DNA from: Mactra quadrangularis
Taxonomy: Eukaryota > Mollusca > Bivalvia > Venerida > Mactridae
Assembly: GCA_025267735.1 (NCBI GenBank)
Contig: CM046298.1
Coordinates: 42,603,917-42,667,916 of the forward strand
Direction: 5' to 3'
DNA: 64,000 nt
Of the stretch, positions 35,684-48,064 are shown piece by piece (position 1 is the first letter of the stretch; each line of letters begins with the position of its first letter). The position numbers and the translations under genes were made by a program. The notes below the pieces were generated by a model. It was not told where the DNA came from and ran no database searches. It was given only the letters and a program-made list of their open reading frames with translations.

Positions 35684-38236
35684 TAACTGTTTTATAATCG
35701 AGCTAATATAAAAAACTAAATCAGTATAAACTAATTACGTTTGATTACAAAGTATGCATTTCTTTATAATTATAATTGCACCAGTATATTACCAAAAATC
35801 TAATATTGAAGGAAGAAAAACTGTTGGTAAAAAAATATAAAGAACAGGCTTTATACAAATGGAGGAAAACAGAAAAAAACAACCAGCATCATTTATTGAA
35901 GATTAGTTTCATGAAGCAATTGTTATTGTCGGTAAAAAGATCAGATTAAATAACAATATCTGAATTTGCAAAACATCAACTACTTAAGGTGAAGCATAAA
36001 ACTCGAGATCCTATTCGAGAGAATCGTTAAACATTAATTTTCTTTGTTCTCTTTTGGCTTTACTAATAAGAAGAATTAGAAAAGGCTTAACGACAAATTT
36101 TGATTATTACTTCTTTATGTGTTTGCTTAACAAGTTTAACAATTAATGAGGGAATTGACAAAATATTTCATTGTTAACTTTTGTATTCGTTATATTATGC
36201 ATTTTCTAGTAATTTGAAAAATAAAATTATTGTTCTGTTTTATTCTAAAGAAGGTTCTTTCTTAATTCAACAATCAAGCTGATGAACTTTTGAAAGTCAT
36301 ACACATGTAAACCGTGGTATAATTATACTGTCGTTAGATATCATGTTTTATAACGAAAGACTTAAGATTTATTAAAAACTAAAAAAATGTCATTTCTAGT
36401 ATTAACATTTTTGTTTTTTTCCAATTACAAAAGTTGAGGTTCTCAAATGTTTTATCAGGAATTTGCTTATACATGTACTACTTACAACTTCCTCAATATA
36501 GTAAGTGTTAAAAGTATTACCTACACCTGTCAAAAGCACTTGTATTAATCTCCGCAATGAAGAAAACAACGTTAAACAACTCGATCACAATGACACTGTT
36601 TTATCTATCTCAAAAATATGTAACGTTAAAAAGGCATATGACAGGTTAATATAAATTCAAGATCATATATATTTTTTTCTCAAAATAATATCATTACACT
36701 AATTGTTCCACTTTTTCATACATTGTTTTTCCATCAATGCGGGAAGTAGTAAATTATAAGCTTAATTTTTTCCGGAGTGAAAAAAATAAATGCATGCATA
36801 GATTTCATGATCATTAGACACAGTTCCTTTTTCACATTACAGGAGACTGTATCAGATCAAATAACATACTTTTTTCATATGAACGGCTAAATATTGACCA
36901 TGCCAATATAAAACACGCTAGGATATAACAGCGCCACTTACTGTATTGGGCAGACACATTCAAGATTGTTAGTTCATATAGTTCATCACCAGTACTAACT
37001 TACCCTATCACGAGGCCGATAACTCATGTATAGGGTATGACCTACCGCGACCAGGATAGAACCCGCGATCTCCGGATTCGAAGTCAGACATGCTAACCAC
37101 TACGCAACGGCCGCGGCTAAGATTGTCAGTTCAAAAGATCGGAAAGTAGCTTTATCAGACAACTTATATTGCAAATTGGACCTAAATGTAAAAGTTGAAA
37201 GGCTTCGTAGTAGTCTAATTGTCATTAATATATGTGAATGATCAATATATACTTGTTTAAAATAAATGAACCCGTCTTTGGCTATAAACTGAATTACTTG
37301 ATGAAGTCAATGAACGCTTTTTAATGTGATATAATTGTATGTAAATTTTCTAATATTCTGTCTACGAACGAAATCAGAACAATTATTACATATTAACCGT
37401 TTTATTTGCAATTCCCCGTCTGCCTTCAATGGAAGTTGGCATTTAATGGTGCTGTTTTTTAATGTTCTGTCTCTCATTATCACTAACGTTATTTTAGCTA
37501 TTGTCGACAGATAGCAAATAAGGCACACACGACAGACACGCTTTGTGTAAATCAGATTTTATTATGCAATAATCGTTATTCCCACTGACATTGACACCTC
37601 TTTTTCCATATGAATGTTAAAACCCATCCTTAATTTCATTCTTAACAGAAAATCTGAAATGAAATATTACAATGGCATTTAATACATTACTTTTGAATGT
37701 AATAAACAACAAAAGTAGGGTGTCGGCAACTGTTTTATTCTTCTGAATGTGTAAAATTAAAAAACAAATAATCGGCAACATAAAGTTACGAAAGAATTGA
37801 AATGAAGCTGAACTTTCTTTTATAATATAACATAGCTAGCAGCTGAAACAGCAGAAAGATGTATAATAATAAATGCTTGCATTATGTAACAGTTCGACAA
37901 TCTCACATAATACTGGAAAAGCTTATATCATTTGTAAAGATCCATTAAAAAAGGCAGTTAAATTCCATAAAAGTTATCTCATGAAACAATGAGAACATTT
38001 GACATGATGAATTAACAATGATTTGTCTGAAATCTGGAGTTTTTCTGTGAATTGTATGACTAGAATTACTAAAAACCACTTACACAAACACTGCCTTAAA
38101 ACAGTTAAGTTATTAAAGTGTAGCAGGAGACACACTTGTGTTTTCTTAGTTATTAGTTGACAAATTGCCCATTTCTTAAACAAGTGGGTCACGATAGTTC
38201 TTTATAGCTCACCTGAGTATCAGTGATATATACTTA
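35684..38236 (+). repeat. Segmental duplication copy B, block 3
   Basis: Counterpart of 24186-26812. It includes the SINE remnant at about 36985-37117. Right edge: 'ctgagtatcagtgatatata' shared, then 'cttagcggcaaaag' in B against 'ttaaattaaagttgc' in A. Confidence 0.88.
36985..37117 (-). repeat. tRNA-derived SINE (copy B, decayed)
   Basis: Same element as 25499-25668. Here the A-box core has changed (complement of ccactacgcaa) and the B box reads GGTTCTATCC, losing the invariant CGA, and part of the tail is deleted. Copy A therefore preserves the ancestral element better. Confidence 0.7.
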
Positions 38237-38239
38237 GCG

Positions 38240-39295
38240 GCAAAAGTCTTGTCCGGTTGCGTTTTTTAAGATTTCTCAAAAACTACTGTAGTACACCCGT
38301 CATTTTTGGAAGGATTTTTTTTTCAAAAAATTCCTTTCTATGTCAGCGCTCTTTGAAATTTGAAAAAGAACGAACAACACCTAACAATGAGTAAATGCGC
38401 CCAAAAAAATAGTGCAGTAGAAAAATATGAATACTATCAAACGTAGATGAATTGGAAAAAAATAATTCAAACAAATACTTGCAATTATGATTTTTAATGT
38501 TTCTTTACATTAATCAAACATTATTCATACTGGGTACGGAGAATAGTTATTTTGTATTATTGCGCGATATTATCTACCACACGCTTGTATATAAGATATA
38601 CTACTTAGCAGACGATATTCACAGCTGGAGTTTACTGTGAGAAGGTAGAGCGATGGCCAGGTTTCAATGAACGGCTGAATGAATGACCGTTGTAGATTTT
38701 CCATCATGATGTAAGCAGATCTGATTTATACAGAAATATTGGAAGTATTTACGTGAAGGTTAATATTGAATGAATTCACAAAATGTATTAGCTATGCAGC
38801 ATAATGATATTGGACAGTAAATGCAATTGGAACAAAATACAGTCATTTATGATGTATGTAACATATTAAAAGCATTTATTCATGCTAACAAAAAGTAATC
38901 TTTTTAACAACAACCTGCAAGATATTCAGAGCTATATACCCTGTGTCCCAAGATCACAATAATAAAGTCCAATGAAAAAAGATTTTGACATATTTTATCT
39001 TTAAATGTGCATGATTAATTGTATCACATCAATATAATGAATAAATGACCAGCATGACTTAAAACTCTAAAAAGTAACTTATAATGCTTTTCTGAATTAC
39101 ACATTATGATGTTTTTTCTGTGAAAAGTCCATATTTAGCATGTTTTTTTTTACATTTGGTACATAAATGTTCATGAAAATATCACATATTTATTCTCCGC
39201 CTTTCGCTCGCTTCTCAAAATGCCAGAAATGAGGAAAACAATTTTTTTTGCCCGCTAGCTCCATTTTTTAGACAAAATCCATAGAACATAATTAT
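38240..39295. other. Intronic AT-rich DNA, nothing recognised
   Basis: About 1 kb downstream of copy B with only short open frames and no RNA-like or repeat structure that I could tie to other parts of the window. Confidence 0.5.
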
Positions 39296-39300
39296 GATAA

Positions 39301-39540
39301 ATTTGTTGTGGCCTTAACGCCATAGCAACACATTGTATAGGTTATATCACGGCGATCAGTCCACATACTGTTCCTGAAAAAGCTAAATCTCTGGATTTAG
39401 CTGTTAGTGACTGACTACTGCCCTGCATGATTTAGAATCAGTGGTAGAAAGGGAGAATGACCGTAGAAATTATATCATACCTGAGCTCCACGAAAATATG
39501 ACCCGCCCGGGAATCGAACCTACAACCCATCGATCAGTAC
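39301..39540 (-). repeat. SINE with intact B box, uninterrupted copy
   Basis: Same family as the element split by the LINE. Plus-orientation words: 'taacgccatagcaacacatt', 'ggcgatcagtccac', 'ctaaatctctggatttagct', 'gggagaatgaccgtagaa'. The complement of 39510-39520 is GGTTCGATTCC, a perfect B box. The A-box side is not recognisable, so the head is truncated or decayed. This copy serves as the empty-site reference for the LINE insertion. Confidence 0.7.
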
Positions 39541-39895
39541 AATAATGTGCATGTGAAATGAAATATGAAACATAGTTGACAATGAATGATAAAGAGATAA
39601 TGATGGATATCAAAATAGTAACTTTGAACTCTTAAATCTTTCAAAAATTCCTTCCAATAGTACTTTCAATACTTTGATTTACAATGTACTGACCTAATTA
39701 TCGAGGACATTTTATCAATAAATGTGTTACACCATCGGCAACCATGGCGATACAATGTGGACGTCGTTTTTCTCGTGCCCCCCTATACACATCATTGTAT
39801 ACACATTTGAACCGCTATTTCAGCCTTTATTGGGTGAATAGCGATTATTTAGTCTAAAAACACTCTAATCAAGATATTTACTTATTTATTTATTG

Positions 39896-40165
39896 GAGTT
39901 CGTGCCAACACAATGTAGGTCATTTTACGGCGTCCAGCGCACTATATCTAGCTTTCCTGGATCATTGTCTATAACCAGTACTCACATACCCTTCCACAAG
40001 GCTGGAAACTTCTCCATATTATCAAATCAATGTAGGAAAATCGACATTATTGTCAAATTTTCATGGAAGGGTATAACCTCCCCGGGTAGGATTCGAATCC
40101 GCACCCCTTCGGATACGAGATTCCAAATCCCGGCGCGCTACCAACTACGCTATCGACCCGGGTTC
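39896..40165 (-). repeat. tRNA-derived SINE with Pro-like anticodon arm
   Basis: On the minus strand the head contains TAGCGTAGTTGG (A box, complement of 40141-40152) and GGATTCGAATCC (B box, 40089-40100). Between them CGGGA-TTTGGAA-TCTCG folds into a 5-bp anticodon stem with a 7-base loop and anticodon TGG, suggesting a tRNA-Pro ancestor (inference). The body includes 'ctataaccagtactcac' and 'cttccacaaggc', and the tail 'caacacaatgtaggtcattt' is related to the other SINEs. A second copy lies at 42362-42634. A 121-codon frame across it is not a gene. Confidence 0.8.
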
Positions 40166-40169
40166 TCAA

Positions 40170-40900
40170 GTGACACGGTTGAAAAAAACGCGTCATTATA
40201 TGTGAATAATCACTTTATTTCAGACGACTATGTTAACAGCAATCTCAAAACACGTTAAAGCTTCCAAAACACCATGTGATTTTCTCGAATATTTTACAGT
40301 CTCTTTTACTTGAATTGACCATTCCGAGAGTGACCTTTTTATTTGAATAACAATATATTTACCCACTATATAACCATGTGCTCTTTTGTTAACACCTTGT
40401 TTGTGGGACAAATTATAATTGTAAACCATTGTTAAATATGCTAATAGGTAAGGTCATGGAAAGGTCTATTGATACCTTAGTATAAAGGGTCGTTTATAGC
40501 TTTGAACTGCAAGATCTTTATTTGATCTATTTACTCCTAAGAGCTTCTCTATCAAATTTGATAAATAAATAAAACTCATCTGAAATGTATTATCATAATC
40601 TATACATTCAACACAGTACCAATGCATGAATTTCTCGTAAATTATTTTACTATATCACCATACTATGGGATAAAACGCAGGCCCAAAATATTAAAGAAAC
40701 CCCAAATTTAAGGGCTTGTTTGTTTTGAAATTATTGCCTAAAGGCACATAATACAGACATATTACAATAAAGACTTGTATTATGATATCTGAATTGACTT
40801 TACTCTTGAACAGCAAAAATTCTATCATTTGTTTAACTATTTCAAAAATTATTGTGCTGACTGTTTGCCATTTATCACAAAAAATGTAAATAAATCAAAT
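40170..40900. other. Intronic DNA, nothing recognised
   Basis: No coding, RNA or repeat feature could be supported here. Confidence 0.45.
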
Positions 40901-40905
40901 TACAA

Positions 40906-41326
40906 ATTGCGCCTATTGCAATCTGATTAAAACCCGATCTAAATTTTTTCCGCTCGCATACTCGATAATTTAGATCTGGCCTTTTCCAAACGAAGGTCAC
41001 GTTCAGGCGACCTTTTCTCACCATAATATTCATGACGAAATTGTTATGATACGTAACTTGTTTACATGGACTACGTCACGCAATTTGAAATGAGCCGTCC
41101 AATCGATGACTGTGAATATTACCGCGCTTAAATTAGCAAGCAAAACTTGGTCTAAAAATAGAAATTATGAAATCAAAATGTGATTAATAGCGTTTTCGTC
41201 TAGATGAAAGCTACGCATTGATTGGTCGAAACAAAGTTCATCTCGACGTGACCTTCCACGGAGAAAGTAGAGATCCTGTACGACAACGCTCTACAGGATA
41301 TCTGTTTACGGAGATTGCGCCTTTTG
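40906..41326. repeat. Structured noncoding element flanked by 13-bp direct repeats
   Basis: ATTGCGCCTATTG (40906-40918) and ATTGCGCCTTTTG (41314-41326) differ at one base and bracket about 395 bp that is locally more GC-rich. Inside are perfect stems GATCTAAATT/AATTTAGATC (40936-40945, 40967-40976) and ATCCTGTA/TACAGGAT (41273-41280, 41292-41299), and an AAGGTC/GACCTT pair near 40995-41016. The flanking repeats look like a target-site duplication. No pol III boxes or coding frame, so the class is unknown. Confidence 0.45.
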
Positions 41327-41329
41327 TGT

Positions 41330-42355
41330 CTTGTGATATTAAGAAAAAACTTGAAATTTTCATAATCGAAAATCTATCATTGATGAAATATTTTTAACAA
41401 TATAATGCAAATTAATTTTAGTATTTCGTGACATTTATAACATATTTGACAATAGACATGAAATTAAGTTCTAAATGTCATTTGCCATGGTTATATATTC
41501 AACTTACTTGTTGAAAACTTTTAGCAATCGGAAGGGCTGGGAGCAAATTGCAAAATATTTGTTGAAAACTTTTTTTTTGAAACATGTTATGTTAAATTGG
41601 TTTTAAAAACAAAAATGAATTTCATGCAGAAAATAATAAAAATGTACATAATTTGCAAAATATTGTAATAAAACGGTTAAGACCTGTCATAAAATACAAT
41701 AATGGTTTTCAAGATTTCTCTAATGGAAAAATTGAATCCGTCTTATGAGGTGCTTTGTTATTTTTTTGCATTTTAGAATTCTTTTTTGACGAGTTGTGCT
41801 ATTTTAAACAACTGTGGAGACATCTAGAAATAACAGAGAAGTTCAAAGTTGATATTGATACCATATGTCATTTAATATTCTCTTGAATTGCCTTTATTGT
41901 TTATAAAACATGATGTATATGTAAATCAAACTTAATGGTATTTTCTAATGTAATTTGCATCATAAATCAATCGCTTCGAGATGTTAATTACTTTAATCGT
42001 TTTATAATGATGTTATATATATGATGACCATATCATATATCACGCAGTTTATAATGATCGGCTAGTGAGACGAGACATAATGCGTATTTTCACAAATAAA
42101 TTGTCTGTTATGCTCTCGATGAAACAGAACGCTAAAATTATTTGCAGATAAATTATAGGTTTAGATATTGGAACAAAAGATAGATAAATTGTTACTTAGT
42201 CAATAAGGTTGGCGGTCATTGGTAAGTATTAGTTGGCTCTTAAATTAAAGCTGGTCGCTTTCTACTTTCTCAATTAAAGACATCGTTTGATAGCATTTTT
42301 GTTGTCGATATTTAGTTCGCCATTCTCTGTGACACAAAAAATGTATTCTTTTTTA
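41330..42355. other. Intronic AT-rich DNA, nothing recognised
   Basis: No open frame of note, no tandem repeat, no RNA-like structure. Confidence 0.45.
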
Positions 42356-42361
42356 AATTTG

Positions 42362-42634
42362 GTATAACGCCGTGTCAACACAATTTAATGTCGTTTTACT
42401 GCGCCAGGCGCACCTAACCTAGCTTTCCTGGACCCTTGTCTATAACCAGTACTCACCTACCCTTCCACAAGGCCGGAATTTCTCCATATTATCTTATCAA
42501 TGGAGGAATATTGACATTATTGTCAAATTTCATGGAAGGGTATAACCTCCCCGGTAGGATTCCATAACCAGCACCCCCTCAGGCACGAGATTCCAAATCC
42601 TGTCGCGCTACCAACTGCGCCATCGACCCGGGTA
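42362..42634 (-). repeat. tRNA-derived SINE, second copy of the 39.9-kb family
   Basis: Aligns along its length with 39896-40165: 'taacgccgtgtcaacacaat', 'ctagctttcctgga', 'ctataaccagtactcacc', 'cttccacaaggccgg', 'gaagggtataacctccccgg', 'cgcgctaccaactgcgcc'. The A box is close to intact (complement of 42611-42622). The B box is damaged ('ggattccataacc'). Confidence 0.8.
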
Positions 42635-42639
42635 AAAAA

Positions 42640-43590
42640 TATATCCAATATGCATATTCTGTCTGTCAGATAGTTTATATTTTTTCAGCAATAAAAGCTT
42701 CTAGGGAAAATTGTGTATGTGACCATTCAGTAACTCATGATGAACAATTCTAAGATAAATGACGAGACGTACAATCGGAAACCATTTTCTTGTAAATTAT
42801 ACAGTGACCTAAAATTATTCCAACAGACAATTTATAATTATTTCTTTGGGTATACACATATTTTCTATCTGACACATACAAAACACGTACACTATTTTCT
42901 GATAAAAGAATCAAATTATAATACAGCTACAATGTTTTCTTCTGTAAGACAATACCAAATTCGAGTATTTTCTAAAAACATAAAAAAATGATTTTGTGAT
43001 TTTATTTTATGTAAAAAAACATTTAACGTATGTAGACATATAAAAAATATTGAAGAATTATATTATGCTGTATATTACCATTATATCAAATGTTAAATTG
43101 TACCTATCATACAAACTACTCTCACGAGTCTCATTCTAGACGGAAATAATGACGCATTATTGGTCTTTAGTATTCCATTGATGAATACGCTATAATAGGA
43201 CAAATTTAAAAACTTAATTACATAGAAAATGTTATAGTGCTTTAAAAAAAATGTTCATCGATTTTATAATACACGTCGATGGCATTATCTGACCTAGGTA
43301 AAAAGAAATAATATATACTTTTGCTGAATACATGTAAGTTAAGAAGAGATTTTGAAACAGGGTTAAATTTGCCATTTTATACAAAGCATAAGTAAATGGT
43401 AATAGCAGTAATGCGAACTACAAAGTGGTTCCTCATAATTCTTTTGAATCAATTTGTACTCTACGTAAGTTCTCGTGTGATATCAACAAACAAGCCTAAG
43501 TTTACTGCACCATAACCTATATGAGACAAAAATAACGCACCAGTTATTGGTAACCCCCATTCACGTGGAACGACATAAATTTAAGTCTAG
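42640..43590. other. Intronic AT-rich DNA, nothing recognised
   Basis: An ATG frame of 84 codons (42737-42991) has no recognisable domain and no splice support; I do not call it. Confidence 0.45.
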
Positions 43591-43594
43591 CAAC

Positions 43595-43685
43595 ATTATC
43601 CCTGGTTTTAAAAGAGATTTGAACCACTGCAAAACTGACAACATAATGACTAATAACTACTAAACCACACCCACTCGATGTAATC
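43595..43685 (-). repeat. Degenerate tRNA-like SINE head (tentative)
   Basis: On the minus strand TGGTTTAGTAGTTATTAG resembles a tRNA D-arm/A-box and GGTTCAAATCT, about 30 bases later, a B box. Both are imperfect and no tail was matched to the other SINEs. Confidence 0.33.
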
Positions 43686-43689
43686 AAGT

Positions 43690-46600
43690 AATGTAAGTTA
43701 TATTGATGTTTTTAACCATGGTGTTGCTGACATATGATACTTCTTGATTTTCAGAGATATTTTCATGTATTCATTTTTAAATATACATGTATATAATAGT
43801 ATACATTCTAATTCGTAAAGCACTATTCATTTACATCAACTTTACCACTTTATGAAATTGACCTAACATTACCGACAGAATAACATTTTATACAGAAAAA
43901 ACCCAAAGCGTAACTAAATGAAAAATTGCGACAAAACGGCTGCCATTTTTTCATATGAAAAATTTGACAGATGAATCTTTCAAACCTAGATTTCTAATCA
44001 CGCATAGCTTTAAGTACTTAGAACAATACCTGAATGAGGTTTCTAACCACGTATAGTTTTTAGTACTTAAAACAGTACGTGTATGTACTGTAATATTTTA
44101 AGCCAATGGTAGTATTTAGTCCATTGTCTGACATATCAAAATTAGCATTCAGTTTCTATAAGTATTGTCTGGAACAATAGCAATATAAATTTGAGTATTT
44201 TGTCTGTTCTGAAAACATACTCTTACTGTGAATACTTTTAGGACATCAAGCCAGTAAACTCGGCTTATTTAAACTCAAGAATTCCTAATATGGTTCATAT
44301 TACGAGGTACAAAACTCCTTAACTGTTTTATTTCGATGTCTGAATGTAATCAAATGAAAATAACACTTTAATGCTGTCGTACAACATGCAACATTGGTGT
44401 CATTTACGTGCATCTTTATATAGCAATAAAATACGTTAGGATTACTTATGTCTCAATATGTTTCCTCCGAAGCCAATGATTTACAGATTAACTCAGACAA
44501 ACATTTTCTCTCCATGTTTGAACTTTTCCCACCACAACATTCATGATTACCGAAGCAATACGTATTAATTATCAAGCCATTTCATTCACACAATCCTAGC
44601 AAGCAGTTTCTTCCAATTTATGCAGTGACATATATATCGACATTGTTATACGTTATAACCAAAATAAACAGATGTTACCAAAAAGTATACCACACAATTT
44701 GATGATAAAAAAGAGTACACTATAAGATAAAATGTCAATAGGTTTTAAGATGACAAAAATAAAACTCTAAAAGCTAATAACCCGTTGATAGACATTTATC
44801 TCGATATATCAGCCGTATTTATAATCTGATCCGCTGTTAATTACATTTCTGGTAAAATACAATATTACTCAGTTAACCAGCTTTTAAAACACATTTAACT
44901 TCCGTCTCCTATTCACCTACGCTTCAACAAACAATGTTATTCTACGATTAAACTCGTGCCTTGTCTGGAAATTATGGGTAAACTGTGGTGTAGTCACTAA
45001 TTGCTATTTGACCTTGCTATAGAGAAAAAAACTAGTTTCTTTATATCGTGTTTTTTTATTTAAGGTTTTTATGTCGTTCAAAGAGGGGCGGATGTTTCTT
45101 CAAGTCACCCTCGTTTACCGTAAAATAGTTCAAGAAGTTGCAAACTATTGTGCCTAATACGACTAAATCATCAGTTCAAAGGAGATGGACAGAAATTCAA
45201 CGAGGTTGCAATAAAATTATGTTAAGTTAAGACATATAAGACGACATAAATACCACCCAATGCCATTATAAGTTTTTAATATTTTTAAGTTTCAAGAAAT
45301 GAAACTGATATCAAGCTTTGAATTAGAAAATTGCATCGGTTTTGTTTTCAATAGGTTGAGATAACAAGCGTATTTGCAACTGATTATCTTATTTCAGTTT
45401 AGAAACTGCCGGAAACTCATGATCTGTAACATAACTGCCATGAAAGAATTGAACTAAATTTGTTCAATGAAAATTTCTATAATATTATATAGGTTGCATT
45501 ACAGTATTCTTGTTAAGCAACACGGACACTTGACGAAAAAAAAATTCATTCTCTGATTTTCTTATTTTTCAGAGGTATCTACTGTTTATAAAACTAAAAT
45601 AACGTAAAACCACTATACTAAAATAAATTAATTTATAGCACTCATGAAAAAGTCTAAAACCGCGAAGTCGTGGAAGTGTAACATGCAAAACCAATTCGTA
45701 TTCTAAGTTTCAATTTGAAAAAAATGCCCTTGTCTTATAAGTGGGCTCCTTTTATAAGAGTAAACTTGTACCAGATAAATGTCCATTTGCTTAACAAGTT
45801 GCAGTTCACGAACACTGTTAGTCTTGATATTTGAATTTTACCCTCGCAAAGTAATTGAAAAAAATATATTACTCATTTACTATCATAAAATTGATATATT
45901 TTACGTACAATTACATAATCAGTTTATAATACAATATATTTATCGTAATTAAATGCATTCTTTATTTTAAAGAGCAAATCATTGTTTTTATTTAACTAGA
46001 CAACGTATCCTTTACAGGGTCATTGAACTGGCTAAAAGAAAATGCAAAGAATTAAGCTATTTTGATAATGCAGGAACTAAAACTTCCATTATTGTATTTG
46101 GTAACATATTTAAGCTATTTAAGTTGAGACGTTACAGCTGAAAATAAATAAAAAATATGAAAAAAACTACTTTGTATGAATTTCTGTGTTGGCACCTAAA
46201 GTGGGTCTCAAGATAACATCCTGCAAATGACATGATATTAACATTATCGTCTTTTAAACAATAATTACTTTAGTTCAGACGAAGATGTCAACTGCAATCA
46301 CAAAAATCACGTAAAATCTGCTAGAGAACAATGTAATTTTTGCAATGCAATGTCTTTTATTTAAATTGATACCAGTTGTTTTATAGTTTTCATATGTCTG
46401 AACTTGGTGTTGAAAAAAAATACTAATGTGAGCCTCTTTCACCTCTAACAAAGTAACTTTTGTTTATTTCTTTACATTTAGCTGCTTCAGAATCGGTATC
46501 GAACAATGAACTATACTATTCAGGTTTCTAATTTTTGTGTGTACCGTTAATAAATCACAACTGTTCAATATTGCTGTTACAAATCCATCTGTCACACTAC

Positions 46601-47765
46601 ATTAATAAAAACTTTATACATCATCTTTATTCATTCAAAATGGCACTGAAACATTCATTCTTCTTTGACGTAGTTTATTGCGTAAATTATATTCAAGTAC
46701 TCAATCAATGTATTGATTAAGTCAAAATGGCAAACATTGTGGAATAATGCAACATTTAATAAGTTACGTGACAGAAAGACTACAGTAAACTGTTGATTCA
46801 CCTATTTCAATAGTATTTTTAGTCGGCGATATCAAATAGTAATAACGCGATGTAGAACTGGTCGTACCAAACTTACACATTCATACTGTAAAAAAGGAGG
46901 AAGCGCCTAAATGTATACTATGTAAAGCATTTTTTCTTAACTGTCAGGAATTAATGCATAAACCATATACATTTTAAGGTTAATTAACTTGTAAAACTTT
47001 TCAATCAATACCATCATATACGATACTTAACTATCAGAAAAATATACACCACAAAATCTAGGACTTAGAAACATTTATAGATTATACAGATTTTAGTGCA
47101 ATTCATTTTGAAACAAAAACAGAATACATAATAACTATGGAATTGACATTACTATCATTTCCAAAAAGCTATCAAGCACGGGATATAAACCAAAGAAACA
47201 AGGTATCGTAAAATGTGTTTGATCTTTTGTGATAATTTCCTGGCTTCCTGACATGGGCTTTTAATAGAGAATTCTAGTCACATGAACATTGAATGAGAAA
47301 CGAAACCGTTCAATTACACGATAAAGTTGCCACTGTCGCGAAGTAAGAGCGCCAGTTGCTGGATATTCAGGATTTATATAAAAAATAGTCCGGTAATGTA
47401 CTTTTTATCCTTTTATATTAAAGGTCACCGACAAACTATCTTGTTTTATCATTTAATGCAAGAGCAACTGTCACAATAGACGCTGGATATGGCACATAAA
47501 CACACAAAATTAATGTTTAATTGAGATAAGCTTATCGCCGTAAACATAGAGTTCATAAAATTACTGTCCTATTTTATAGACGAGAAAAGCATTATAGATC
47601 TTTGAAACTGTTGACGTGATACTGAAGACAATCCTTAGTAAAAAAGAGCTTGACATTTGAATGCTACGATATAATCGACTGATATTAATTACCAATACCT
47701 GCAGTATCTCTTTTTGTTATCATTTTTTGACAGGTTTATTAAAAAAAGTTCTCAATTTAGGGTGT
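43690..47765. other. Intronic AT-rich DNA, nothing recognised
   Basis: About 4 kb of AT-rich sequence with no gene-like frame, RNA gene or repeat that I could recognise. Confidence 0.45.
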
Positions 47766-47769
47766 CGTT

Positions 47770-48041
47770 AGCCGGATTTTCAACAAAAAATTGGGCTAAT
47801 AGTTAGCTAAACACCGGCGGGCTGTCGGCCGGTCGGTCGGACGTCCGGTGTCGTTAACAATTGCGTTAAAGTTTTCAATTTAGCATATATTTCTGCCATT
47901 TATTATCCTTATTTTATGAAACTTCATACAATGATAACTGACATGTAATAAGCAGAATAAGAAAGTAACCTCAACTCTACCTGGCTTAATAATGGATAAA
48001 TTCCCTTTGTAATTTTTGCGTTAAAGTTTTTAAATCCGGCT
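47770..48041. repeat. Inverted-repeat-bounded element candidate
   Basis: AGCCGGATTT at 47770-47779 and its perfect complement AAATCCGGCT at 48032-48041 bound 272 bp. Inside, about 47812-47855 is an unusually GC-rich patch with GGTCGGTCGG. Just outside the right end, AATGTGGTTTCCACATT (48044-48060) is a perfect 7-bp hairpin. A small MITE-like relic is the simplest reading. Confidence 0.35.
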
Positions 48042-48064
48042 TTAATGTGGTTTCCACATTACAT

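Noticed and set aside
39893..40258. A 121-codon open frame on the plus strand
   Set aside because: It runs antisense through a tRNA-derived SINE (A and B boxes on the minus strand) and is not open in the second copy at 42.4 kb.
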